A stretch of DNA of 42,484 bases from CAYHBS01 sp964360995 (GTDB lineage: Bacteria > Patescibacteriota > Minisyncoccia > Ryanbacterales > HO2-45-13), in NCBI GenBank assembly GCA_964360995.1, contig CAYHYZ010000003.1, positions 1 through 42,484 of the forward strand, written 5' to 3'. The notes beneath the pieces were generated by a model. The model made no database searches. It was given only the letters and a program-made list of their open reading frames with translations, and was not told the origin of the DNA. A program made the position numbers and the translations under genes. This document shows, one piece after another, positions 31,884 to 39,759 of the stretch; positions within the stretch are counted from its first letter, which is position 1; each line of letters opens with the position of its first letter.

Positions 31884-32849
31884 TTATGCGCGACTTTCCT
31901 CCGACGTGAGTGCGCGCGGAAGCACAAAGGAAAACGTTGTGCCCACTCCTTCGCGAGAACTAAAGCTCATTTTTCCTCCCATAGTGTCCACATATGATTT
32001 CACTACGAACAGCCCAAGTCCTGATCCTTCAGTTTGCACTTTCTGGGCGTTCGTGGCGCGATAGAATTTCTGAAAAATCTTTTTTTGCTCTCCCTTTGGA
32101 ATGCCAATGCCTTGGTCTGAAATATCCCATTTTACCCCCTTACGATCGTTCGAAAGTCGAATCCGCACCGTTCCCCCATTGTTTGAATATCTCACTGCGT
32201 TATCTATCAGGTTTTCAATGATCCAGCGAATTTTCCCATCGTCCACACGCACTGCATACTCGTCCGCGGCATCTTCGCGCTCGGTGATAAGGTCTATTTT
32301 TAATACGGAGGCAAATGTTTGATAGTCCTTTGCAATTTTTTCCGTCATGTCCCAAAGTGATAGACGTTCCATATGGAGCGCAACACGATTTTCCTGAATG
32401 CGATTCACCTGAAGAAGTGCGGACACCAACTTGATAACACGGTTATTTTCGTCCTGCACCGTATCAAATAGCGACTGCACGTCGGTATTTCCTTTTTTAA
32501 GGCGCTCCTCTATCACATCCAACTGCCATCGCACTGCCGATAGTGGAGTACGAAGCTGATGTGAGACGATACTAACGAATTCTGCCTGTGCGCGCGCCGC
32601 TTCAGCAACCCGCTCGAATGACACCACCACCGTATGTCCCAACATGAACAGAATAATGGTTACCACCGTTACGCTCACTATGCCCACAACAGGATCTTCA
32701 GAAAATCGGTTTGCCGCAATGGACGTGATGAAAATCGCAAGAATGATGACAACTCCCATGATGATGAACAGGAACTGCGGACAAGACCAAAGGCCTATTT
32801 GATACTTTTTGCACTGTCGGACAATATTTAAGCTTTCAGCAATGTTCAT
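31884..32849 (-). CDS. Membrane sensor histidine kinase
   Basis: From the ATG at 32849 (MNIAESLN) it encodes 321 residues. A GTG at 32861 would add four. Two membrane helices lie near the N-terminus with only a short loop between them, so the sensed signal is probably in or near the membrane. The H-box is FVSIVSHQLRTPLSAV (His97 from this start), the N-box is IIENLIDNAVRYSNNGG, and the G-boxes are DISDQGIGIPKGE and GSGLGLFVVKS. It is the partner of the adjacent response regulator (18-bp gap) and likely controls the pilus locus. The short cytoplasmic N-terminus contains two Cys (CKKY, SCPQF). Confidence 0.94.
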   Translation of the reverse strand: MNIAESLNIVRQCKKYQIGLWSCPQFLFIIMGVVIILAIFITSIAANRFSEDPVVGIVSVTVVTIILFMLGHTVVVSFERVAEAARAQAEFVSIVSHQLRTPLSAVRWQLDVIEERLKKGNTDVQSLFDTVQDENNRVIKLVSALLQVNRIQENRVALHMERLSLWDMTEKIAKDYQTFASVLKIDLITEREDAADEYAVRVDDGKIRWIIENLIDNAVRYSNNGGTVRIRLSNDRKGVKWDISDQGIGIPKGEQKKIFQKFYRATNAQKVQTEGSGLGLFVVKSYVDTMGGKMSFSSREGVGTTFSFVLPRALTSEESRA

Positions 32850-32868
32850 ATGCCTACACACAGTATAC

Positions 32869-32947
32869 AGCTTGTAGCTTGTGGCTGGTAGCTTGGAAAA
32901 GAAAAAGTCGAATATAAAAGGAGCGCAGCTGGTAGCTGAGAGCTTGA
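32869..32947. repeat. Two heptamer arrays upstream of the histidine kinase gene
   Basis: The first (32869-32896) has AGCTTGT, AGCTTGT, GGCTGGT, AGCTTGG. The second (32927-32947) has AGCTGGT, AGCTGAG, AGCTTGA. They start about 20 bp upstream of the kinase start and may lie in its promoter. Confidence 0.9.
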
Positions 32948-33038
32948 AGAATATAGAGAGAACGCCACAACATGAATGAGCGCTCGCCGTTTCGAAACAT
33001 TGAATATCTCCTTCAACGCCGAAAGTATCCCTGCTATA

Positions 33039-33066
33039 AGCTGTCAGCTACAAGCTATCAGCTTTG
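33039..33066. repeat. Heptamer array upstream of the nusA promoter
   Basis: Four units: AGCTGTC, AGCTACA, AGCTATC, AGCTTTG. With 32927-32947 it brackets about 90 bp with no recognisable gene. Confidence 0.9.
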
Positions 33067-33091
33067 TAGCCTACTATATATAGGTAGCTTA

Positions 33092-33119
33092 TTGACATTT
33101 ATTAGCCGTTTGCTAGCAT
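33092..33119 (+). promoter_or_regulatory. nusA operon promoter
   Basis: TTGACA (33092-33097), a 16-bp spacer and TAGCAT (33114-33119) with an extended -10 TGC. Transcription would begin near 33127, leaving a leader of about 138 nt before nusA. Confidence 0.7.
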
Positions 33120-33140
33120 ATTCCCATACGTTCTGTGTTC

Positions 33141-33173
33141 GGTCCCGTACTGGCTACGAGGGCCGATTTTTTT
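33141..33173 (+). terminator. Terminator in the nusA leader (possible attenuator)
   Basis: GGTCCCGTA pairs with TACGAGGGCC (one bulged A), followed by GA and seven T. It lies between the predicted promoter and nusA. Two further hairpins follow: one between 33174 and 33209, and GTCCCGCC/GGCGGGAC at 33215-33233. Confidence 0.7.
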
Positions 33174-33264
33174 CCCCTGACGCCAAAACATCGAAGGCGT
33201 TAGTCGGGGATCTCGTCCCGCCACGGGCGGGACTACATAGAAATTATTCATTTTTATTTATTCT

Positions 33265-34563
33265 ATGGATCTACAACAGGTGAAAAGAATTCTCGACGAG
33301 CTGCAACACGAGAAGGGCATCTCCAAAGACAGCATTCTCGAGACAATCGAGATGGCGCTTGCGGCAGCATACAAGCGTGATTACGGTGAGCGCGGGCAAA
33401 TTATTCGCGCGAAGTTTGATTTAGAGGAGGGAGGGACAAAATTTCGACAAGTGAAAATTGTTGTGGATGAATCGATGCTGAAAAGCGATGATGAACTTGC
33501 CGCCGAAGGAGAAGTGGAGGCGCCGGTGGAGCGTGGGCATAGGGGCGTGGAACGTGAGCGCATTGAGCCTATCGTGACTCCTGAGGGAGAGGTGCGTAAA
33601 GTCCGATTCAATCCCGAGCGTCACATTATGATTGATGAGGCCAAGAAAATGAAAAAAGGCGCTCAGATTGGCGAAGAAATTGAATTTCCATTGGAAATAA
33701 AGGGAAATTACGGACGTATTGCCGCTCAAACCGCAAAACAAGTGATTATCCAGCGTATCCGCGAAGCAGAGCGCGACGCCATTTGGAGCGAATTTAAGGA
33801 AAAGGAGGGAAATATTATCTCGGGCATTGTACAGCGCGTAGAAGGGCGCAATGTGTTTGTGGATCTTGGGCGCGCCACTGCAATCCTTCCGTATGAAGAG
33901 CAAATTCCTCACGAACGCTACCGTATTGGAGAACGTGTTCGTGCGCTTCTCCTCTCAACCGAGCGCGGATTTCGCGGACCGGGCTTGTATCTCACCCGGT
34001 CACATCCACAGTTTGTCGCAAAACTCTTTGAAATGGAGGTTCCGGAAATTAGCCAAGGTGCGGTAGAAATTAAAGCGATTGCGCGCGAGGCGGGATCACG
34101 TACTAAAATTGCCGTTGCGAGCACCGAGGAAGGCATTGATCCCGTGGGATCACTGGTTGGTCAAAAAGGTGTGCGCGTAGGAACCGTTATTTCTGAACTG
34201 GGGGGAGAAAAAATTGACATCATCGAGTGGTCAAACAACCATGAGCAATTTATTGCGCACGCACTCTCGCCAGCACGGGTCATTTCGGTTGATTTGAAAG
34301 AAACGGATCGCGTCGCAATTGTACTGGTGGATGAGTCACAACTCTCACTCGCGATTGGGCGAAGCGGACAAAATGTCCGCCTTGCCGCAAAACTCTCCGG
34401 CTGGAGAATTGATATCCAGGGAAAGGAAGGAGAGGTAGAAGCAACATCGGAAGACGCGGGCGCTGAGGCGCTGGAAGAGGGGGCGGAAGTGACTCCGGAA
34501 ATTGCCGCTGAAAACACAGACACCACGATTGTTGAAGATACCTCGGGCACGATTAACGATTAA
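33265..34563 (+). CDS. nusA: Transcription termination/antitermination factor NusA
   Basis: This 432-residue NusA has an N-terminal RNA polymerase-binding domain (1-160, with VERERIEPIVTPEGEVRKV inserted), an S1 domain (EGNIISGIVQRVEGRNVFVDLG), and KH1 and KH2 domains (DPVGSLVGQKGVRV, LAIGRSGQNVRLAAKLSGW). An acidic tail follows, with no further AR repeats. NusA binds elongating polymerase, promotes pausing and intrinsic termination, and aids rRNA synthesis. It starts the operon nusA-hppA-tig-clpP; the usual rimP and infB neighbours are absent. There is no Shine-Dalgarno sequence before ATG, only an AT-rich leader. The leader terminator suggests autoregulation. Confidence 0.96.
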   Translation: MDLQQVKRILDELQHEKGISKDSILETIEMALAAAYKRDYGERGQIIRAKFDLEEGGTKFRQVKIVVDESMLKSDDELAAEGEVEAPVERGHRGVERERIEPIVTPEGEVRKVRFNPERHIMIDEAKKMKKGAQIGEEIEFPLEIKGNYGRIAAQTAKQVIIQRIREAERDAIWSEFKEKEGNIISGIVQRVEGRNVFVDLGRATAILPYEEQIPHERYRIGERVRALLLSTERGFRGPGLYLTRSHPQFVAKLFEMEVPEISQGAVEIKAIAREAGSRTKIAVASTEEGIDPVGSLVGQKGVRVGTVISELGGEKIDIIEWSNNHEQFIAHALSPARVISVDLKETDRVAIVLVDESQLSLAIGRSGQNVRLAAKLSGWRIDIQGKEGEVEATSEDAGAEALEEGAEVTPEIAAENTDTTIVEDTSGTIND

Positions 34564-34582
34564 CTCTCCTCACTCCACACGT

Positions 34583-36586
34583 ATGGAACTTAACTTCACA
34601 CAGTTTGCACTTCTTGCATCTGGCGCAGCAATTTTGTTTGCCTTATGGCAACGACGCATCATTACGCAATCATCCCCCGGGAACGCACGCATGCAAGAAA
34701 TTGCCCTCGCAATCCGCGAGGGAGCGTACGCATTCCTCAAGCGACAAAACAAAACGGTTGCCATCACGGCGGTCGTGATTGCCGCACTGATGTATATCTT
34801 TCTTGAGGAGTCTGCGGGCATTACGACAATGGGATTCTTGATTGGAGCGTGTATGTCTGCGCTCGCAGGATTTGTGGGAATGCAAACTGCAGTGCTCTCG
34901 AACAGCCGCACGACTGAAGCTGCGTCCAAAGGACTTCCCGAGGCGTTCTCTCTCGCATTTCGCGGGGGATCCGTGACCGGATTTCTTGTCGCAGGGCTTG
35001 CGCTCGCAAGTGTTGCAGGATTTTATGAAATCACAGGAAACGTACACGCGCTTATTGGGCTCGCATTTGGTTCTTCCCTCATCTCCGTATTTGCGAGACT
35101 CGGCGGAGGAATATTTACAAAGGGAGCAGATGTCGGAGCTGACTTAGTCGGAAAAGTGGAAGCGGGAATCCCAGAAGACGATCCGCGTAATCCCGCAGTG
35201 ATCGCGGACAACGTGGGTGACAATGTGGGTGACGTCGCAGGAATGGCAGCGGATCTCTACGAAACATATACTGTCACAGCAACCGCAACGATGCTCCTGG
35301 GAAGTGTGCTCTATCCGGGACAAGATATGTTTATTACCTATCCACTCCTGCTGGGAGCGCTCGCAATTTTTGCATCTATCGTAGGAACACTTGCAACGTC
35401 CGTGAGTGACATCAAAGGAATCATGAAGGGTCTCTACAAGGGCCTTGGAATCAGTGCCGTACTCAGCGCAATACTCTTCTTTGTGTTTACGAAAAAATAC
35501 GCAACGAACTTTGCTGAGGTTGGTTGGTCAAATGTATTTTATGCAACCCTTGTGGGCATCGGAGTGACCGCATTGATTGTGATGATCACCGAATATTACA
35601 CCTCGAAAAATTTTCGTCCGGTACGCTCAATCGCAGAAGCGTCCGAGTCGGGGCACGCAACAAACGTCATTATGGGACTTGCGCGCGGCATGGAGGCCAC
35701 GGCACTCCCCCTTCTTGTCATTACTATAGGGATGCTCACCGCACACGCGCTCTTGGGACTGTATGGAATTGCCATTGCGGTCATGAGTATGCTTTCACTG
35801 ACCGGCATTATTGTTGCTATCGATGCATTTGGTCCAATCACCGATAACGCCGGAGGTATTGCTGAAATGGCAGGGCTCCCAGAATCAACACGAACAATCA
35901 CTGACGCACTCGATGCCGTGGGCAACACCACAAAAGCAGTAACAAAAGGGTACGCCATCGCGTCTGCGGGGCTCGCTGCGCTCGTGCTCTTTTCCGCATA
36001 CACCGAAGCACTCCCCGAAACACTCCGCGCGCAGTTTTCACTATCTGATGTGAATGTTATTGCAGGTCTCTTTATCGGTGCATTACTTCCATATCTCTTC
36101 GGTGCGCTTGCGATGCTTGCCGTTGGGAAAGCCGCGGGACATGTCGTAACAGAAGTGCGCAGGCAGTTCAAAGAAATCCCAGGAATTATGGAGGGAACGG
36201 CGAAGCCAGAGTATGGCCGCATTGTCGACATTGTGACAAAAGGTGCGCTCCGTGAAATGACGGTTCCCGCCATCCTCCCCATTGTTGCGGTGATTCTCGT
36301 AGGGACTATCCTCGGTCCACTCGCACTGGGAGGTCTCCTGATTGGTGTGATTACCACCGGAATGTTCGTTGCGCTTTCCATGACGTCGGGAGGTGCCGCA
36401 TGGGATAACGCAAAAAAATATATTGAGGAAGGAAATTTGGGAGGAAAAGGAGCTCCGGCACATGCCGCCGCGGTAACGGGAGATACGATTGGAGACCCAT
36501 ACAAAGATACTGCCGGCCCCGCAATCAATCCCATGATTAAAGTGGCAAATATTGTCGCACTACTCATCATTCCACTCATCATCTGA
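34583..36586 (+). CDS. hppA: Membrane-bound proton-pumping pyrophosphatase
   Basis: The ATG at 34583 (MELNFTQFALLASGAA) gives 667 residues with the many membrane helices of the M-PPase family. Substrate-binding motifs are DVGADLVGKVE (183-193), DNVGDNVGDVAG and, near the end, AWDNAKKYIE and DTIGDPYKDTAGPAINP. The sequence GNTTKA (447-452) has Lys where K+-dependent enzymes have Ala, which predicts the K+-independent, H+-pumping subclass. It uses pyrophosphate hydrolysis to build the proton gradient, useful in a cell with little respiration. It lies 19 bp after nusA and 3 bp before tig. Confidence 0.97.
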   Translation: MELNFTQFALLASGAAILFALWQRRIITQSSPGNARMQEIALAIREGAYAFLKRQNKTVAITAVVIAALMYIFLEESAGITTMGFLIGACMSALAGFVGMQTAVLSNSRTTEAASKGLPEAFSLAFRGGSVTGFLVAGLALASVAGFYEITGNVHALIGLAFGSSLISVFARLGGGIFTKGADVGADLVGKVEAGIPEDDPRNPAVIADNVGDNVGDVAGMAADLYETYTVTATATMLLGSVLYPGQDMFITYPLLLGALAIFASIVGTLATSVSDIKGIMKGLYKGLGISAVLSAILFFVFTKKYATNFAEVGWSNVFYATLVGIGVTALIVMITEYYTSKNFRPVRSIAEASESGHATNVIMGLARGMEATALPLLVITIGMLTAHALLGLYGIAIAVMSMLSLTGIIVAIDAFGPITDNAGGIAEMAGLPESTRTITDALDAVGNTTKAVTKGYAIASAGLAALVLFSAYTEALPETLRAQFSLSDVNVIAGLFIGALLPYLFGALAMLAVGKAAGHVVTEVRRQFKEIPGIMEGTAKPEYGRIVDIVTKGALREMTVPAILPIVAVILVGTILGPLALGGLLIGVITTGMFVALSMTSGGAAWDNAKKYIEEGNLGGKGAPAHAAAVTGDTIGDPYKDTAGPAINPMIKVANIVALLIIPLII

Positions 36587-36589
36587 TGC

Positions 36590-37600
36590 ATGACCCAAGT
36601 TGAAATAAAAAAAACAACGGACGGTTCTGTTGAAGTCACTGGTAGCACGCCCAGTGAAACGTTTGACCTCGCAATTGCGCGTGCGCTCGATGGATTCGTA
36701 CGTGAAACTGAATTGAAAGGCTTTCGGAAAGGAAAGGCGCCGGCAGAGATGGTACGCCAAGCGATTGGCGAAGGAAAATTACTCGAGCGTGCCGCAACCA
36801 TCGTCCTTGAAACAGAGTGGCCAAAAATACTTGAGGAACAAAAAATTGAAGCAATTGGTCGCCCAGAATTTCACATCGTAAAAATTGCACCGGGCAATCC
36901 CCTGGAGTGGAAGGTAAACGTTGCAACTATGCCAGAAGTAAAATTGCCCGATTACACATCCATCGCACATGCAACGCGCACAAAAGAGAAGAAAGAGGTT
37001 GTGGTAGAGGACAAAGAAGTGAGTGAGGCAATGGAACGACTGACTGCGATAAATGAAAAGAGCGGCGTGAAACCGGAAATGACCGATGCGTTCGCGCGTA
37101 CGCTTGGACCATTTCCTACTGTGACTGCACTGACAGAACATGTGCGCGCAAGTCTGATAAAAGAAAAGGTGGAGCGTGAACACGAACGCGTACGCGTCGC
37201 AATGATCGAAGCCATAGTAAGCGCAAGCACCTTTACACTCCCGAAAATTCTCGTTGATGCCGAAGAGGATCGCATGCTCGGAGAATTATTTTCTACGGTT
37301 GCGCGTATGGGGAGGCAGTGGGATGAATATCTGAAAGACGCTGGAAAAACTTCAGAGGACATCCGCGCGGATCTCCGCCCCGACGCAGAGCGCCGTGCAG
37401 GATTTGGTCTTATCTTACAATCACTTGCACGTGTAGAAAAAATTATCGTTCCCGAGGCAGACATCGAAAAACGCACTGATGCAATGCTCGCAATGTACTC
37501 ACCAGAAGAGTTAAAAAAAATTGATCGAACTCGTGTGCGTCATTACGTTGCAAGTGTGATGGAAAATGATGCGGTGTTTGTGGTGCTTGAAAATGTGTAA
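36590..37600 (+). CDS. tig: Trigger factor without PPIase domain
   Basis: This 336-residue protein has the ribosome-docking signature GFRKGKAP at residues 44-51 in an N-terminal domain ending at about residue 115. It continues directly into the helical chaperone domain (ending IDRTRVRHYVASVMENDAVFVVLENV). The FKBP-type peptidyl-prolyl isomerase domain that usually lies between them is missing, explaining the length against about 430. It should still hold nascent chains at the ribosome exit. tig next to clpP is a widely conserved arrangement; clpX is not seen. It starts 3 bp after hppA. Confidence 0.93.
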   Translation: MTQVEIKKTTDGSVEVTGSTPSETFDLAIARALDGFVRETELKGFRKGKAPAEMVRQAIGEGKLLERAATIVLETEWPKILEEQKIEAIGRPEFHIVKIAPGNPLEWKVNVATMPEVKLPDYTSIAHATRTKEKKEVVVEDKEVSEAMERLTAINEKSGVKPEMTDAFARTLGPFPTVTALTEHVRASLIKEKVEREHERVRVAMIEAIVSASTFTLPKILVDAEEDRMLGELFSTVARMGRQWDEYLKDAGKTSEDIRADLRPDAERRAGFGLILQSLARVEKIIVPEADIEKRTDAMLAMYSPEELKKIDRTRVRHYVASVMENDAVFVVLENV

Positions 37601-37642
37601 TGTCCGTATCATACTCACCTACATAATCGTTATATCACCCAT

Positions 37643-38233
37643 ATGTCATATTTAATCCCCACCGTCATCGAACAAACTGGTCAGTACGAGCGCGCGTACG
37701 ATATCTACTCACGCCTGCTTAAAGATCGCATTGTGTTTCTTGGGGGAGGCATCAATGATCAGGTCGCCAACACCATCATTGCACAGCTCTTGTTTCTAGA
37801 GCTCCAGGATCCAAAAAAAGATATTAGCTTCTACATTAACTCTCCGGGCGGATCGGTGAGTGCGATGCTCGCAATCTATGACACCATGCAATATATCAAA
37901 CCATCTGTCGCGACCATCTGCATCGGCATCGCGGCGTCCGCAGGCGCGGTTCTACTTTCTGCAGGTGCACCAAAAAAACGTTTCGCGCTCGCAAACAGCG
38001 AGGTGATGATTCACCAAGTCCTTGGGGCCGCAGAAGGGCAAGCAAGTGATATTGCAATTACGGCGAAACAAATTCTCAAGTTAAAAGAATCATTAAATAA
38101 AATTATTGCATCGCACACTGGACAGCCGCTCACAAAAGTGGAAAAGGACACGGATAGAGATTTCTACATGACATCCGAGGAAGCAAAAAAATACGGCATC
38201 ATTGACGAAGTACTGAAAGCGAGAAAGAAATAA
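37643..38233 (+). CDS. clpP: ATP-dependent Clp protease proteolytic subunit
   Basis: This 196-residue ClpP is of normal length. The catalytic triad is Ser99 (in GIAASAGAVL), His124 (in VMIHQ) and Asp173 (DRDFYM). The N-terminal ERAYDIYSRLLKDRIVFLGG matches the family. ClpP forms a tetradecameric barrel with a Clp ATPase, which is not encoded here; an orphan gene group on the opposite strand lies where clpX would be expected. It is the last gene of the nusA operon, with a heptamer array 4 bp after the stop and then a bidirectional terminator. Confidence 0.97.
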   Translation: MSYLIPTVIEQTGQYERAYDIYSRLLKDRIVFLGGGINDQVANTIIAQLLFLELQDPKKDISFYINSPGGSVSAMLAIYDTMQYIKPSVATICIGIAASAGAVLLSAGAPKKRFALANSEVMIHQVLGAAEGQASDIAITAKQILKLKESLNKIIASHTGQPLTKVEKDTDRDFYMTSEEAKKYGIIDEVLKARKK

Positions 38234-38237
38234 TGTC

Positions 38238-38265
38238 AGCTTGTAGCTTTTAGCTTGGAGCTTGT
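38238..38265. repeat. Heptamer array after clpP
   Basis: Four units: AGCTTGT, AGCTTTT, AGCTTGG, AGCTTGT, beginning 4 bp past the clpP stop. Confidence 0.92.
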
Positions 38266-38330
38266 AGGTGGTAGTAAATACTATCGATGCCAGAGCTTGC
38301 AACTGGTAGAAACACTGACACAAGTAAATG

Positions 38331-38364
38331 AAAACCCCCGCGACTGCTCGTCACGGGGGTTTTT
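38331..38364. terminator. Bidirectional terminator between clpP and the orphan genes
   Basis: AAAACCCCCG (38331-38340) pairs with CGGGGGTTTT (38354-38363), with T runs on both strands. It serves clpP from the left and the 78-residue orphan gene from the right. Confidence 0.9.
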
Positions 38365-38365
38365 G

Positions 38366-38602
38366 TTACACAACATACTCCTTCATTGAGAACACCTCGT
38401 TCGTGGCTTCGTAATGCGCACCCTCGGCAGGCATGACGCAATCGCTCGACGGCGTGATGAGAAATCCTCCCCTCCACACTGGCACACACCTCCCAGCCAT
38501 CATGCAATCGTGCTCACGCTTGGCGTTGCGCGCATCGATACACTCTAGGATCTCGACAGTAACGAGCTCTCCCAGATTCATCGGTCTTTTGCTCGCGTAC
38601 AT
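38366..38602 (-). CDS. Orphan small protein
   Basis: I do not recognise this 78-residue protein. It begins MYASKRPMNLGELVTVEILECIDA and contains four Cys, an Arg/Lys-rich middle and no signal peptide or membrane helix. The start is well supported: AGGAGG lies 5 nt before the ATG. A terminator starts right after the stop, so it forms a single-gene unit. Together with the next two genes it looks like a set of independently transcribed cargo genes, richer in G+C than the nusA operon. Confidence 0.65.
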   Translation of the reverse strand: MYASKRPMNLGELVTVEILECIDARNAKREHDCMMAGRCVPVWRGGFLITPSSDCVMPAEGAHYEATNEVFSMKEYVV

Positions 38603-38670
38603 GGCATCCTCCTAAGAACTCAATTCTGTTATACCGAATCATGGCTCGCTACGCTACTGACTCTGTTTAT

Positions 38671-38705
38671 AAAAAGATCGGGGCGAGCACGTCGTGCTCG
38701 CCCCG
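38671..38705 (-). terminator. Terminator of the 165-residue orphan gene
   Basis: A 12-bp stem CGGGGCGAGCAC/GTGCTCGCCCCG (38679-38690 with 38694-38705) is followed on the minus strand by ATC and five T. It begins 9 bp past the stop at 38715. Confidence 0.92.
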
Positions 38706-38714
38706 GTTGAGTTG

Positions 38715-39212
38715 TCAGGCGGCGATTGCGCTTGCAATCGCCGCAGGAAGTCGCTTCCCATCTTCCCCCATCGCCTGCGCCGTTGGAACAACGAAGTCCT
38801 GGAGAAACCTGCGAACAGGAACTGGAACGTGCCCTGGAAATGATTCGAGTCGATCGCTCGCCTGGCGCACAACCTCGTGCAGATGAGTCAAGAAATCTCC
38901 CTCGAACATTCCCGCTTTTTTTGCATGCGTGCGGGCGAGATACACCAAGTACGATGCCTCCAACTCCACATAGCTGCTTACGAAAGAGGCGATGACGTCT
39001 TGTGGAAAGCCATAACTTTCCTCGCTCCTCCGATCTTCGAGCTCACTCAGAAAGTCGTGGTGACCATCTTTCGGCGTCCCCCAATCCTCCATTTCCATTT
39101 TCACGAACGCCTCTAGCTCGGCGTCGATGGCGGTAAGTTCCTGCTCTGCTTCCTCGAAGCTACGCTCTCGATCGCTCCGCTTACGGGCCCTCTTTTGCCG
39201 TTTTGTCAGCAC
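38715..39212 (-). CDS. Orphan charged helical protein
   Basis: I do not recognise this protein. I place the start at GTG 39212, giving 165 residues (LTKRQKRARKRSDRERSFEE...), because AAGGGAGGTG lies 7 nt upstream; longer ATG starts at 39239 and 39278 have no ribosome-binding site. The N-terminus is strongly basic, followed by acidic helices (EEAEQELTAIDAELEAFVKM) and a region rich in aromatic residues (SSYVELEASYLVYLARTHAK). It has no membrane segment. It has its own terminator. The composition could suit nucleic-acid binding, but this is a guess. Confidence 0.65.
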   Translation of the reverse strand: MLTKRQKRARKRSDRERSFEEAEQELTAIDAELEAFVKMEMEDWGTPKDGHHDFLSELEDRRSEESYGFPQDVIASFVSSYVELEASYLVYLARTHAKKAGMFEGDFLTHLHEVVRQASDRLESFPGHVPVPVRRFLQDFVVPTAQAMGEDGKRLPAAIASAIAA

Positions 39213-39282
39213 CTTCAGCACCTCCCTTCTGAATTTCATGTATGAATATATCACGTTCAAGAAAAAATGCAAGAGCATCCGT

Positions 39283-39321
39283 AAAAACCCCCGCGCATAC
39301 TGTGAATAAGTGTGCGCGGGG
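39283..39321 (-). terminator. Terminator of the 117-residue orphan gene
   Basis: CCCCGCGCA (39289-39297) pairs with TGCGCGGGG (39313-39321), followed on the minus strand by a T run. It lies just past the stop at 39339. Confidence 0.9.
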
Positions 39322-39338
39322 TAACTTGTAGCTATTGT

Positions 39339-39692
39339 CTAAGGGCGACTATATAGCAAATACCGGTGGGCACTCTTTAGAAACTCCTTTCTGACTTCCT
39401 CGTCAGTCATACCAGAGGCGTCTGTGTACGCAGTCACGTCCGGTCTGCAGTAGTCCAGGTAGAAACGATATGCCTCAGGCATTAAACCATCTTGTCCACC
39501 TTTGTCGCCCCAGTTTCTGAGAATCGCGAATAGGACATCTTCCTGAAACGCATGCCGACGAGCTCGTAATCTTGCGTGCCCATTTCCAGAAAGTTCTTCC
39601 GATCTGAGATGATACTCACTGAGCATCTCACTCAGATGTTCAGCAAAATACTCCTCCAAGGTTGAAACCCGTGCCACTGCAACTCCGTCCAT
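39339..39692 (-). CDS. Orphan small protein
   Basis: I do not recognise this 117-residue protein. It is mixed acidic/basic with probable helices (STLEEYFAEHLSEMLSEYHL, RARRHAFQEDVLFAILRN) and a Tyr-rich middle (AYRFYLDYCRPDV). It has one Cys and no membrane segment. GGAGG lies 6 nt before the ATG, supporting the start at 39692. A terminator follows the stop. It is the third of three single-gene units between clpP and gpmI. Confidence 0.65.
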   Translation of the reverse strand: MDGVAVARVSTLEEYFAEHLSEMLSEYHLRSEELSGNGHARLRARRHAFQEDVLFAILRNWGDKGGQDGLMPEAYRFYLDYCRPDVTAYTDASGMTDEEVRKEFLKSAHRYLLYSRP

Positions 39693-39759
39693 ACCTCACC
39701 TCCAGCAATACAAAGAATCCTGCTGTTAGTGTAGCAAGTGCAACGATATGAGGAAAATA

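Noticed and set aside
35596..36801. 401-codon open frame on the minus strand opposite hppA and tig
   Set aside because: It is a Ser/Pro/Ile-rich shadow of the well-conserved hppA reading frame and continues across the hppA-tig boundary.
23949..38265. Heptamer arrays as CRISPR arrays
   Set aside because: The unit is 7 bp with only 4 constant bases and there are no long repeat-spacer alternations.
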